64,000 nt of DNA from NCBI GenBank assembly GCA_017457045.1, contig JAFTIF010000016.1:37198-101197 (forward strand). The letters run 5' to 3'. Origin of the DNA: Bacilli bacterium (GTDB lineage Bacteria > Bacillota_I > Bacilli_A > RFN20 > UBA1709). Shown piece after piece: positions 25,344 to 33,614 of this stretch. The position numbers were made by a program, and so were the translations under genes. Below the pieces are notes generated by a model that saw nothing but the letters and a program-made list of their open reading frames with translations, did not search any database and was not told the origin of the DNA. Every line of letters starts with the position of its first letter. Within the stretch, counting starts at the first letter, position 1.

Positions 25344-28007
25344 ATGAAATATTTAACAAAAGGGATGGTTAATCCTACAGGTAAACAAAAAATATATTTC
25401 TCATCTTGTAAAGAAGATAGTCATTTATTAGAAGAAATAGCAAAAGATATTTTATCTATAAGTGATGTAGCGATTTATTATGAGAAATACGAAAAATTAG
25501 ATGATTTAAAACTTATGCATCTAATTGTTTTTTCTGTGACTAAAAACTTTCTGTATTCAGCTAATCCTTCTAAAGACAATGATTTAAAATATGCTTTAGA
25601 AAACGGAATTCCTGTGTTACCTTTAATTCAAGAAGATGGCTTAGAATTAGAATTTAATAAAATAGTCGGAGATATCCAATGTCTAAATAAATATCATGTT
25701 GATGAAACACAAATTAGTTTTTATAAAAAACTTGAAGAATACTTGAACTCAATTTTTGTAAGTGACTCATTAAGAAAAAGAATTGAGAATTGTTTTGATG
25801 AAAAGATTTTCCTTTCGTACCGTAAAAAGGATCGTAGTGTAGCACAAAGAATGATCGAAGAAATTCATAGTTATGAAAGTCTTCAATCTTGTTCTATTTG
25901 GTATGATGAATTCTTAACTCCGGGTGAAGATTATAGTGATAACATCGAACAAAGAATCAAAGATTGTTCTTTTTTTGTTATGGTTGTCACACCGAGTCTG
26001 CTTGAAAAAGATAACTATATATTAAGAATTGAATATCCTTTAGCTAGAAAATATAATAAGCAAATTATTGTTCTTGAAGGCGTAGAAACATCTTTTATAG
26101 AACTATCTAAATTATATGAAAATATACCAATGTATTCTAAGGTTGAAAATATAAAATCTCTAGTAAATATCGATACAAATTCATTTGACAGAGAAAAGAA
26201 TTATTTATTAGGTCAAGCATATTTATCAGGTGTTGAAGTTGAAATAAATGTAGATAGAGCAATTGACTATTTAACTAAAGCAAGTGAACAAAATCATATC
26301 GAATCTTTAGTAAAACTTTCATCGATTTACTTTGATGGAAGATATATAAAAGAAGATGTTTCTAAAGCAGTTGATTATATTAAAAAAGCATCCATCTTAT
26401 CAAGAATGGTTTATGCAAGAAATAAGACTATTGATAATTTTGAAAAGATGGCTGATTACTTTGATAAATGGGGAACATATTTATTTAACTCCAAACAATA
26501 TGAAATTAGTAAGTCTCCATATTTACTTATGAATGCTGAATGTTTAGTTGCTAAAAAATATTTAGATCCAGAATTTGTTGATATGAAATTAGCCTACTCA
26601 TTTGAAAGAATGGGAGATGCGGATTATAAAAGACATCAATATGAAGAAGCTAAAAGAAGTCACGAAAAGGCATATGACTTATTAGTAAAAGATGGAAGAG
26701 TAAATAGAAACTTTCTTCGTGTTGCTTCTTTATTAGAAAAGTTAGCTAAAGATGCAGAAGCTTTACAAGATGCATATTATTTGCGTGCGTACACTGAATT
26801 AAGAGTATCCACATTAAGCTTATTAATTAAGGATAATAATGATTTTGAATCATATGATATGTATTATCGTAGTTTATATGAACTAGGTAGAGTCTTCTAT
26901 CTAGAAGGAGATTATAAAAAAGCTCTTGATTTATTATCTGCATCAATTGATGGATATAAATCTTTATATAATAAATCACATTTAAATGATGATAGTGTTC
27001 AGTATTTCTTTGCTGCAGCTCCAGCATTTCTTCTAATTGGAAAGATTAATTCATATAAAGGAAATACAAAAAGAGCATTAGAAATATTTGATTATTTATC
27101 TAATAACTATAAATTAATCTTCCAAAATAATTTAGAAAGAATCGAAGATATTTTATCGGATTTAGATAAAGAATATGGTTTAGTTTTGATGGAAGAAAAA
27201 CGCTATGAAGAAGCGCTAGTTAAACTGCTTGAAGCGAGTAAGATAGAAAAGAAATTAATGCAAAGAAAAACTCTTTCAAATACATATCAGCTAATTGATT
27301 TTCAACTGACTTTAGCTAGATGTTATGTTGCTTTAAATGATTATCAAAAAGTAGAGTTAAGTCTTACTAAAGTATTGATGTTATTTAAAGCGGTAGAAGA
27401 TAAAGAAAGTCCAACTTTCTTAAAATTTGCTTATGCAACTAATACTCTTTTGGCTAATCTTTATGAGCATAAAGGAATGCATGATTTGGTTGAGAATTGT
27501 TTAATAAAAGCAGTAGTATGCTGTCGTAAAGCAAATAAAGAAAACACCGTAAATACTGATAGATTTATTGATTTATTAAATGCTTATGCAATGCTTGGAA
27601 ATTATTATGAAAAAGTTAATAATAATGAAAAAGTTTTTGAATGTTTTAATGTAGTTTATAATAACGCATTGCTTGTTTTAGAAAGAACAGATGATATCTT
27701 AATTCTTAATAAATTAGTTGACTCAGTCTTTAAATTAATTAGTTTCTATAAAGAAGATTATGACAAGCTTGTTGAACTTCTTGACAATGGAATTAAGGCA
27801 TCTATTAAGATTGATTCATTGGCACCATCTAATTTAAATACTTTCTGTTTAGGAGAATTATACTTATTTAAAGCTACGATAAATAAAGAAGATATCGATT
27901 TAGAGTTGGTATATAAAAGTAAAGAATTACTTCAAAAAGTTGAGGGAATAGATTCGGTAGAAAATATTCTTAATAGCATTGATCATATATTATCATTGAT
28001 GAACTAG
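25344..28007 (+). CDS. Tandem TIR-domain protein with Sel1/TPR repeats
   Basis: 887 residues. A first, degenerate TIR-like domain covers residues 1-140 (KIYFSSCKEDSHLLEEIAKD ...). A second covers about 150-285, with KIFLSYRKKD, WYDEFLTPGED and VMVVTPSLLEKD, and a glutamate at E230 in RIEYPLA at the expected catalytic position. A Sel1-like pair follows near 290-350 and then many TPR-like helical hairpins to the end. TIR-TPR proteins can be NAD-degrading immune effectors or protein scaffolds; the intact second TIR makes an enzymatic role possible. It is coupled to the DUF1292 gene and closed by a terminator formed by its own stop region. Confidence 0.8.
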   Translation: MKYLTKGMVNPTGKQKIYFSSCKEDSHLLEEIAKDILSISDVAIYYEKYEKLDDLKLMHLIVFSVTKNFLYSANPSKDNDLKYALENGIPVLPLIQEDGLELEFNKIVGDIQCLNKYHVDETQISFYKKLEEYLNSIFVSDSLRKRIENCFDEKIFLSYRKKDRSVAQRMIEEIHSYESLQSCSIWYDEFLTPGEDYSDNIEQRIKDCSFFVMVVTPSLLEKDNYILRIEYPLARKYNKQIIVLEGVETSFIELSKLYENIPMYSKVENIKSLVNIDTNSFDREKNYLLGQAYLSGVEVEINVDRAIDYLTKASEQNHIESLVKLSSIYFDGRYIKEDVSKAVDYIKKASILSRMVYARNKTIDNFEKMADYFDKWGTYLFNSKQYEISKSPYLLMNAECLVAKKYLDPEFVDMKLAYSFERMGDADYKRHQYEEAKRSHEKAYDLLVKDGRVNRNFLRVASLLEKLAKDAEALQDAYYLRAYTELRVSTLSLLIKDNNDFESYDMYYRSLYELGRVFYLEGDYKKALDLLSASIDGYKSLYNKSHLNDDSVQYFFAAAPAFLLIGKINSYKGNTKRALEIFDYLSNNYKLIFQNNLERIEDILSDLDKEYGLVLMEEKRYEEALVKLLEASKIEKKLMQRKTLSNTYQLIDFQLTLARCYVALNDYQKVELSLTKVLMLFKAVEDKESPTFLKFAYATNTLLANLYEHKGMHDLVENCLIKAVVCCRKANKENTVNTDRFIDLLNAYAMLGNYYEKVNNNEKVFECFNVVYNNALLVLERTDDILILNKLVDSVFKLISFYKEDYDKLVELLDNGIKASIKIDSLAPSNLNTFCLGELYLFKATINKEDIDLELVYKSKELLQKVEGIDSVENILNSIDHILSLMN

Positions 28008-28025
28008 GCATTGCCTAGTTTTTTT
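28002..28025 (+). terminator. Rho-independent terminator of TIR gene
   Basis: AACTAGGC at 28002-28009 pairs with GCCTAGTT at 28013-28020, then T's. The TAG stop of the TIR gene lies inside the left arm. Confidence 0.85.
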
Positions 28026-28038
28026 GTTTAAATGGAGA

Positions 28039-28067
28039 TTGAAATGTGTTTAATTTTATTTTATAAT
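28039..28067 (+). promoter_or_regulatory. Promoter of the HigBA-type operon
   Basis: TTGAAA at 28039-28044 and TATAAT at 28062-28067 are separated by 17 bases, a near-consensus promoter for the toxin-antitoxin pair. Confidence 0.65.
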
Positions 28068-28075
28068 ATATTTAG

Positions 28076-28094
28076 TTTTACCAAAAAGGTAAAA
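28076..28094. promoter_or_regulatory. Operator dyad of the HigBA-type operon
   Basis: TTTTACC at 28076-28082 and GGTAAAA at 28088-28094 form a perfect inverted repeat around AAAAA. It sits just after the predicted transcription start and touches the toxin start codon, the usual place for antitoxin autoregulation. Confidence 0.6.
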
Positions 28095-28483
28095 TGAAAA
28101 AAAGAAAGGAGGGCCAAGAAGGGCATATACTAGTAATGAAAATATTGTATAAGAATAAGAAAGTAGAAAAAATGTGCACAAATGAAAAAGTTGCTATAAA
28201 AAGTTTAGGTATTGTTGTTGCAGAAAAGTTGTTTGCAGCTATAAATGTGCTTTCAAGTGCAGCTAATCTTAAAGATATCTTGGCACTTCCTCAATATCAT
28301 CTGCATAAATTAATTGGAGACTTGGACGGGAAGTATTCTATGTATTTAGGAAGAAAGACAGGATATAGGTTGGAAATTATACCATTAGATGAAAATGAAC
28401 AAAAAATACAAAATGAAGATATGAGTTTATATACAATTGCCGTTTGTGTAGAAATAGAAAGGGTGAGTAATCATTATGAGTGA
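28094..28483 (+). CDS. RelE/HigB-type toxin
   Basis: 129 residues of the RelE/ParE superfamily, HigB-like group. Visible hallmarks are LPQYHLHKLIGDLDGKYSMY, LGRKTGYRLEIIPLDE and the final VEIERVSNHYE. Members are ribosome-dependent mRNA interferases. The start is ambiguous. ATG at 28094 has only a weak AAAGGT before it. ATG at 28136 begins where the family usually starts, but its strong AAGGAGGG lies 22 bases away. It overlaps the antitoxin by 8 bases, typical of toxin-first HigBA. It ends with TGA. Confidence 0.8.
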   Translation: MKKRKEGQEGHILVMKILYKNKKVEKMCTNEKVAIKSLGIVVAEKLFAAINVLSSAANLKDILALPQYHLHKLIGDLDGKYSMYLGRKTGYRLEIIPLDENEQKIQNEDMSLYTIAVCVEIERVSNHYE

Positions 28484-29546
28484 AAAGATTAAAAAAGTAT
28501 TCCATCCAGGTTATTATATAAAGGATTATTTGGATGAAATTCAAATGACTCAAGATGAATTTGCAAAAAGATTAGGAATTACAGGAAAACAATTAAGTTT
28601 GTTATTAAATGAACAAGCTAATATCACATCTGATATTGCATATAAGTTATCTAGATTGCTAGGTTCATCTATAGAAATGTGGTTAACCTTACAAGCAAAA
28701 TATGATGCTTATATAATTGAGATGAAAGAAAAAGAAAATTTTGAAGAAGAAAAAATCATCTATAAAATGATTGATAAAGATTTTTTAGTCAGTATGAATA
28801 TTATTGATAAAAAAGATAAAATAAGTGAAGGAATTGCTAAGTTAAGAACAGCTTCAACTGTTTCATCTTTAAAATTGCATACAAACAAAGATATATTTTG
28901 TTCGTATAGAGGATCTTTAAAAAAAGAGGAAAGCATTGAAAATATAGTTTGTAAAAACGTATGGGTTTCCATAGCGTTTAATTTAGCAAAAAATATTGAA
29001 ACAAAACAATTTAATGAAAAATTATTAAAAGATAATTTAATGAATTTTAGAGATATGACAATTCAAAAACCAGAATATTTTATCCCAAAAATTAAAGAAT
29101 TATTAAGTGAATGTGGAGTAGCATTTATTGTTTTACCATCGCTAAAAAATTCAAGAATAAGTGGAGCGGTAAAATGGATTGAAAATGAAAAAGCAATGAT
29201 GGCAGTTAATACAAGAGGTGCATTTAATGATAGATTTTGGTTTAGTTTTTTTCATGAATTGCAACATGTTTTGCAAAAAAGAAAAAGAATTTTATTGTTA
29301 AATGAATTTAGTGATCAAATGGAATATATTTATGAATATGATGCAGATATGTTCGCACAGGAAATATTAATTCCAAAAGAAAAAATGGATATGTTAAAAA
29401 AATATGATGAAGCATCGATAATAGATTTTGCTAAATTAATTAATATACATCCTGGTATTGTAGTTGGAAGACTTCAAAATGAAGGTATTATTCAATATTC
29501 TCAAATGAATCATTTAAAAGAAAAATGCAATTTTGAATTTAATTAA
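28476..29546 (+). CDS. HigA-type antitoxin with C-terminal M78/ImmA-like metallopeptidase domain
   Basis: 356 residues. An N-terminal XRE/HigA helix-turn-helix has HPGYYIKDYLDEIQMTQDEF, ITGKQLSLLLN and MWLTLQAKYDAY. The C-terminal half has a zinc peptidase motif HELQH at residues 260-264 and a downstream EYDADMFAQEILIP, the ImmA/IrrE (M78) pattern. Such long HigA proteins pair with HigB toxins; the peptidase may degrade a regulator or the antitoxin itself under stress, which is inference. AAAGGGTG supports the start, and it overlaps the toxin gene. A terminator follows. Confidence 0.85.
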   Translation: MSEKIKKVFHPGYYIKDYLDEIQMTQDEFAKRLGITGKQLSLLLNEQANITSDIAYKLSRLLGSSIEMWLTLQAKYDAYIIEMKEKENFEEEKIIYKMIDKDFLVSMNIIDKKDKISEGIAKLRTASTVSSLKLHTNKDIFCSYRGSLKKEESIENIVCKNVWVSIAFNLAKNIETKQFNEKLLKDNLMNFRDMTIQKPEYFIPKIKELLSECGVAFIVLPSLKNSRISGAVKWIENEKAMMAVNTRGAFNDRFWFSFFHELQHVLQKRKRILLLNEFSDQMEYIYEYDADMFAQEILIPKEKMDMLKKYDEASIIDFAKLINIHPGIVVGRLQNEGIIQYSQMNHLKEKCNFEFN

Positions 29547-29575
29547 GGTATTGTGTAAAAACAATATCTTTTTTT
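29545..29575 (+). terminator. Rho-independent terminator of the HigBA-type operon
   Basis: GGTATTGT at 29547-29554 pairs with ACAATATC at 29561-29568 (one wobble), then a T run. Confidence 0.7.
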
Positions 29576-29685
29576 CTTTTGAAGAATTATTTATGAATAA
29601 ATCTTGATTATTTTATTATTTAGTATAAAATATTTATGGGAAAATAATATTTTATTATTTTATTGTTTAAAAGGAGAAGTTATTT

Positions 29686-31347
29686 ATGAAATTATCACCA
29701 TTACAAAAAGCAAGATATTCTTACAATCCTAAATTACCAGGAATGTTAAGAAATGGTATAGCAGATATCTGTGTAAAAGAAGGAAATGCTACAACTAGTG
29801 TTGCAGATCAAGAAAAGATTCAAGCATTATTCCCTAATACATATGGTAAAAAAGAAATTACTTTCCAAGTAGGAAAAAATAATGCAGTTGCTAAAAAACA
29901 AGTAGTAGGAGTAATCCTATCTGGAGGACAAGCACCTGGTGGTCACAATGTTATCTCAGGTTTATATGATGCTTTAAAACAAGCAAGTAAAGAAAACGTT
30001 TTATTAGGTTTTAAAGGTGGACCTTCAGGCTTATTAGAAGATAGCTTTATTGAATTTGATGATGAATATATCAACCAATATAGAAATACAGGTGGATTTG
30101 ATATTATTGGTTCAGGAAGAACAAAACTTGAAACAGAAGAACAATTTGAAATCGTTGCTAAAGTATGTAAAAAACATGGCGTTACAGCTGTAGTTATTAT
30201 TGGTGGAGATGATTCAAATACAAACGCTGCTGTTTTAGCTGAATACTTTGCAGCTCATAACACAGGTGTTCAAGTTATTGGTTGTCCAAAAACAATCGAT
30301 GGAGACTTAAAAAATGATGACATTGAATGTTCATTTGGTTTTGATACAGCTACAAAAACATATAGTGAATTAATCGGTAACATCCAAAGAGACGCTAACT
30401 CAGCTAAAAAATATTGGCACTTTATTAAAGTTATGGGAAGAAGTGCATCACACGTTGCTTTAGAATGTGCTTTACAAACTCAACCAAACATTTGTTTAGT
30501 TTCAGAAGAAGTTGCAGCTAAGAATATGAGTTTAACTGAAATTGCTAACTATATCGCTGATTCAGTTGAAAACCGTTCAAGAAAAGGAATGAACTTCGGT
30601 GTTGTAATTATTCCAGAAGGTGTTGTTGAATTTGTTCCTGAATTCAAAAAATTAATTAGTGAAATTAACGAATTATTAGCAGGTGAAAATGCTACTGAAT
30701 TCAATAACTTACCAACATGGAAAGAAAAATATGAATTTATCCATGAAGGATTAAGCGAAGAATCATTCGAAGTATTTAGAATCTTACCTGACTCAATTCA
30801 ACGTCAATTATTCTTAGAAAGAGACCCACACGGTAACGTTCAAGTATCATTAATTGAATCTGAAAAATTATTCTCAGAATTAGTTGGTGATATCTTAAAA
30901 GATAGAAAAAGAGCAGGATCATATAAAGGTAAATATAGTCCTTTACATCACTTCTTTGGTTATGAAGGAAGATGTGCTTTCCCATCTAACTTTGACTCAG
31001 ACTATTGTTATTCATTAGGATATAACGCATTTATGTTAATCCAATATGGATTTAATGGTTATTTATCAAAAGTATCTAACTTATCAAAACCAGCTGAAGA
31101 ATGGGTAGCAGGTGGTATGCCTATTACTAAGATGATGAACATCGAAAGAAGACATGGCGAAGATAAACCAGTTATTAGAAAAGCTTTAGTAGAATTAGAT
31201 GGAAAACCATTTAAATACTTCGAAGCTCATAGAGATATTTGGGCTATTGAAACTTCATATACTTTCCCTGGTGCAATCCAATACTATGGACCAACTGAAG
31301 TATGTGATTTAACAACACGTACATTAGCTTTAGAAAAAGGAGAATAA
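29686..31347 (+). CDS. pfp: PPi-dependent 6-phosphofructokinase (long beta-type PFP)
   Basis: 553 residues, the length of the long PFP class. [11 protein letters not shown] binds the phosphoryl donor. GGDDS at residues 173-177 and PKTIDGD at 201-207 carry the aspartate and lysine that mark pyrophosphate rather than ATP specificity. The reaction is fructose 6-phosphate + PPi to fructose 1,6-bisphosphate + Pi, reversible, so glycolysis and gluconeogenesis share it. It is monocistronic with AAGGAG upstream and a terminator after. Long PFPs are known from spirochaetes, plants and several anaerobic Firmicutes. Confidence 0.93.
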   Translation: MKLSPLQKARYSYNPKLPGMLRNGIADICVKEGNATTSVADQEKIQALFPNTYGKKEITFQVGKNNAVAKKQVVGVILSGGQAPGGHNVISGLYDALKQASKENVLLGFKGGPSGLLEDSFIEFDDEYINQYRNTGGFDIIGSGRTKLETEEQFEIVAKVCKKHGVTAVVIIGGDDSNTNAAVLAEYFAAHNTGVQVIGCPKTIDGDLKNDDIECSFGFDTATKTYSELIGNIQRDANSAKKYWHFIKVMGRSASHVALECALQTQPNICLVSEEVAAKNMSLTEIANYIADSVENRSRKGMNFGVVIIPEGVVEFVPEFKKLISEINELLAGENATEFNNLPTWKEKYEFIHEGLSEESFEVFRILPDSIQRQLFLERDPHGNVQVSLIESEKLFSELVGDILKDRKRAGSYKGKYSPLHHFFGYEGRCAFPSNFDSDYCYSLGYNAFMLIQYGFNGYLSKVSNLSKPAEEWVAGGMPITKMMNIERRHGEDKPVIRKALVELDGKPFKYFEAHRDIWAIETSYTFPGAIQYYGPTEVCDLTTRTLALEKGE

Positions 31348-31348
31348 G

Positions 31349-31374
31349 AGTTCGGAAAAATCCGAACTTTTTTC
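31349..31374 (+). terminator. Rho-independent terminator of pfp
   Basis: AGTTCGGA at 31349-31356 pairs with TCCGAACT at 31361-31368 around four A's, then T's. Confidence 0.9.
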
Positions 31375-31395
31375 TTTATTTTTATTAAAAATAAC

Positions 31396-31424
31396 TTGTT
31401 AGAAAATGAGTAATAATATATACT
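31396..31424 (+). promoter_or_regulatory. Promoter of the riboswitch-lipoprotein operon
   Basis: TTGTTA at 31396-31401 and TATACT at 31419-31424 are 17 bases apart. Transcription would begin near 31431, at the first bases of the aptamer. The promoter at 61481-61509 has the same TATACT box and the same distance to its riboswitch. Confidence 0.6.
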
Positions 31425-31435
31425 AATCGTGTAGA

Positions 31436-31504
31436 AGTCATATAATGTCGAAAAATATGGTTCGACAGTCTCTACATTGCTGCCGTTAAAGCAATACTAT
31501 GGCT
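31436..31504 (+). ncRNA. Variant purine riboswitch aptamer upstream of surface lipoproteins
   Basis: The three helices fold as in the purine class. P1 is AGTCATA (31436-31442) with TATGGCT (31498-31504). P2 is GTCGAA with TTCGAC. P3 is ATTGCT with AGCAAT. J2/3 reads AGTCTCTAC, keeping the ligand-contacting U51 equivalent. The base after P3 plus A is C (C74 equivalent), predicting a guanine-type ligand. GG in L2 and CC in L3 can form the loop-loop contact. Odd features are loops of eight bases instead of seven and a C at the position of U48. An outer helix GTGTAG/CTACAC extends P1. Confidence 0.8.
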
Positions 31505-31558
31505 AAACTACACATTAAGTCGTGCATTGAAAAATGCCCTATTTTTTTGTGTAAATAT

Positions 31559-31585
31559 GCCTAGAATTGCTCTAGGCTTTTATTT
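31559..31585 (+). terminator. Riboswitch expression-platform terminator
   Basis: GCCTAGA at 31559-31565 pairs with TCTAGGC at 31571-31577, followed by TTTTATTTT. It sits between the aptamer and the ribosome site of the 31609 gene. The 61.6 kb riboswitch has a closely similar CCTAGAG/CTCTAGG hairpin, so both probably attenuate transcription when ligand is bound. Confidence 0.65.
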
Positions 31586-31608
31586 TGTAAAAAAAGGGGG
31601 AGTAAATT

Positions 31609-33600
31609 ATGAAAAAGATTCTAAAGTTTTTTACATTCTTAGCATTAGTTTTAGGTCTTGCTAGTTGTAGTACACCTGTAGGTATCACAATTACAAGTGC
31701 TAATAATGTAAGAGAAATTAAGGCGCATGAAACATTACAATTAACTGCAAAAGTACATCCTACTGGTGCTAGACAAAATGTTTTATGGTCATCAAGCGAT
31801 GAAAAAGTTGCTACAGTAGACGACGAAGGCTTAGTAACAGGTGTTTCAAAGGGATTTGTAAACATCATCGCATCAGTAAAAGAAAATGAACAAATTTCAC
31901 AAAAATTCGCACTTATCGTTGAGTTAGGCGAAGAAGTAGTTATTAATCCTGAAAGTGTAACAATCACTGCAAAAGATAATGCTACATCTTTAAAAGCAGG
32001 AACAACATTAGATCTTACTGCATCAGTTCTTCCAAAAGAAGCTAGTCAATTAGTTAAATGGACAAGTAGTGATGAATCAGTAGCTAAAGTTACTAGAGGC
32101 GTTGTAAAAGGAATTAAAGAAGGTAAAGTTACAATTACTGCGTCTGCTAGAAACTTTGACACTATTAAAGATTCAATTGAATTAACAATCGAAAAGAATG
32201 ATGATCCAACTGTTTCTAAAGATTGGCCAAATATGAGTTATGCAACTCATGATGAATATGTAGATTCATTAGATAATGAACCATTAAAAGTAAAAGGTGT
32301 TGTTACTCAAGTTATTGATAATGGAGAAACAATGGATTACTTCTTACAAGACGGATTAAGTGGTTATTATATATGTAAACAAAACGTTTCATTATTTAGC
32401 GTTGAACTCGGAAAATCATATGAAGTTGGTGGATTTAAAAAGAATAAAAACACAAAACAAATTACAAATGTTGAATATGTTAAAGAATTAGATACACCTA
32501 TTACATATCAAGCAAACGATTTAGTAGAAATTGATACTTCAAGTTTAGAAGAAATGTTAGAATTCCAAGGTGCTGTTGTTAAAGGTGAAGCAGTGGTTGA
32601 AAGCATTTCTGTTAATACATCAAAAGCATACAACTTTACAGCAAAAGTAAATGGACATAGTACAACATTCAGAGTAGATGCAACTTATTCAAGTAGTGAA
32701 GCAGTTGCAGAGATTAATGAAGTATTAAGTGGTTTATTTGCAGGAATGAAATTTGAGTTCGAAGGTCTTGCACTTGCATATGGATATGGAACACCAAAAC
32801 CTCAAATTCAATTATATGATGCATCTAAAATTAAGATTGCTGAAATCACTCCACAAGAATATATGGAGTTAATCGCTGAAAAAATCAAGGTTGCTCCATC
32901 ATTAGGATTTAGCGCAACAAGTATTGATTTACCAAAAACAATGGATGATGTAACAATCACTTGGAAGAGTGATAGGGTAGAAATCAATGCTGAAACAGGA
33001 GAAGTTACTCATAGCTCGGAAGATGTAACAGTTACATTAACAGCAACATTATCTTATAAAGGCGCAACAATTACTAAAAATTATACAGTTAAAGTAGCTG
33101 CAGCAGATACAAATGTTTATGAAACAGTTGTTTCAGTAGACTTAGAAGATTGTGAAGCTGAAGTTCCTTTAGTTAATTATTCTAAATCTATTAAACCTGG
33201 TTATGAAAATGGTAGCGTTTCTATTGGTTCTCCTAAAGCTACATGGTATTTTGAAAATGCTTTAATCGATGGTCAAGCAAACGATAGAAGAGATGGAAGC
33301 TATTCTATTAGAGCAAAAGCAGGTGGTAGAGTTGAAATTCAACAAGATGGTGAATATAACGTAGTTGAATTTGACGCTGCTGTATATGGAAGTGATACAT
33401 TAGGTATTCAAATTAAAGTAGAATACTCATTCGACCAAGGTAAAACATGGGTTGAAGATGATGAATTAGTTACAGTATCAAGCAAAGAATTAGAAGCATT
33501 TAGATTTACTTTACCAGAAGGAGTTAAACGTGTTGCAATCGTAATCGTTCCTGATAGTGGTAATAGAGTAAATATTGATAATGTTAAATTAATGAAATAG
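31609..33600 (+). CDS. Surface lipoprotein with Ig-like and OB-fold-like domains
   Basis: 663 residues. A lipoprotein signal ends at LASC. Two BIg2-type Ig-like domains follow (about residues 22-105 and 108-200, with VLWSSSDEKVATVD and VKWTSSDESVAKV). Residues about 205-420 contain an OB-fold-like region (LKVKGVVTQVID...YFLQDGLSGYYI) similar to domains in secreted nucleases such as YhcR. Another Ig-like domain covers about 420-510, and the C-terminal beta-sandwich ends DSGNRVNIDNVKLMK. No nuclease catalytic motif is visible. It follows a purine riboswitch and precedes a ComEC-like lipoprotein by 14 bases, so it probably binds or presents extracellular nucleic acid. Confidence 0.78.
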   Translation: MKKILKFFTFLALVLGLASCSTPVGITITSANNVREIKAHETLQLTAKVHPTGARQNVLWSSSDEKVATVDDEGLVTGVSKGFVNIIASVKENEQISQKFALIVELGEEVVINPESVTITAKDNATSLKAGTTLDLTASVLPKEASQLVKWTSSDESVAKVTRGVVKGIKEGKVTITASARNFDTIKDSIELTIEKNDDPTVSKDWPNMSYATHDEYVDSLDNEPLKVKGVVTQVIDNGETMDYFLQDGLSGYYICKQNVSLFSVELGKSYEVGGFKKNKNTKQITNVEYVKELDTPITYQANDLVEIDTSSLEEMLEFQGAVVKGEAVVESISVNTSKAYNFTAKVNGHSTTFRVDATYSSSEAVAEINEVLSGLFAGMKFEFEGLALAYGYGTPKPQIQLYDASKIKIAEITPQEYMELIAEKIKVAPSLGFSATSIDLPKTMDDVTITWKSDRVEINAETGEVTHSSEDVTVTLTATLSYKGATITKNYTVKVAAADTNVYETVVSVDLEDCEAEVPLVNYSKSIKPGYENGSVSIGSPKATWYFENALIDGQANDRRDGSYSIRAKAGGRVEIQQDGEYNVVEFDAAVYGSDTLGIQIKVEYSFDQGKTWVEDDELVTVSSKELEAFRFTLPEGVKRVAIVIVPDSGNRVNIDNVKLMK

Positions 33601-33614
33601 TTGGAGGTGCAAGT

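Noticed and set aside
31572..31967. Minus-strand open frame covering the riboswitch lipoprotein start
   Set aside because: It runs antisense to a lipoprotein signal and Ig-like domain, with no start signals.
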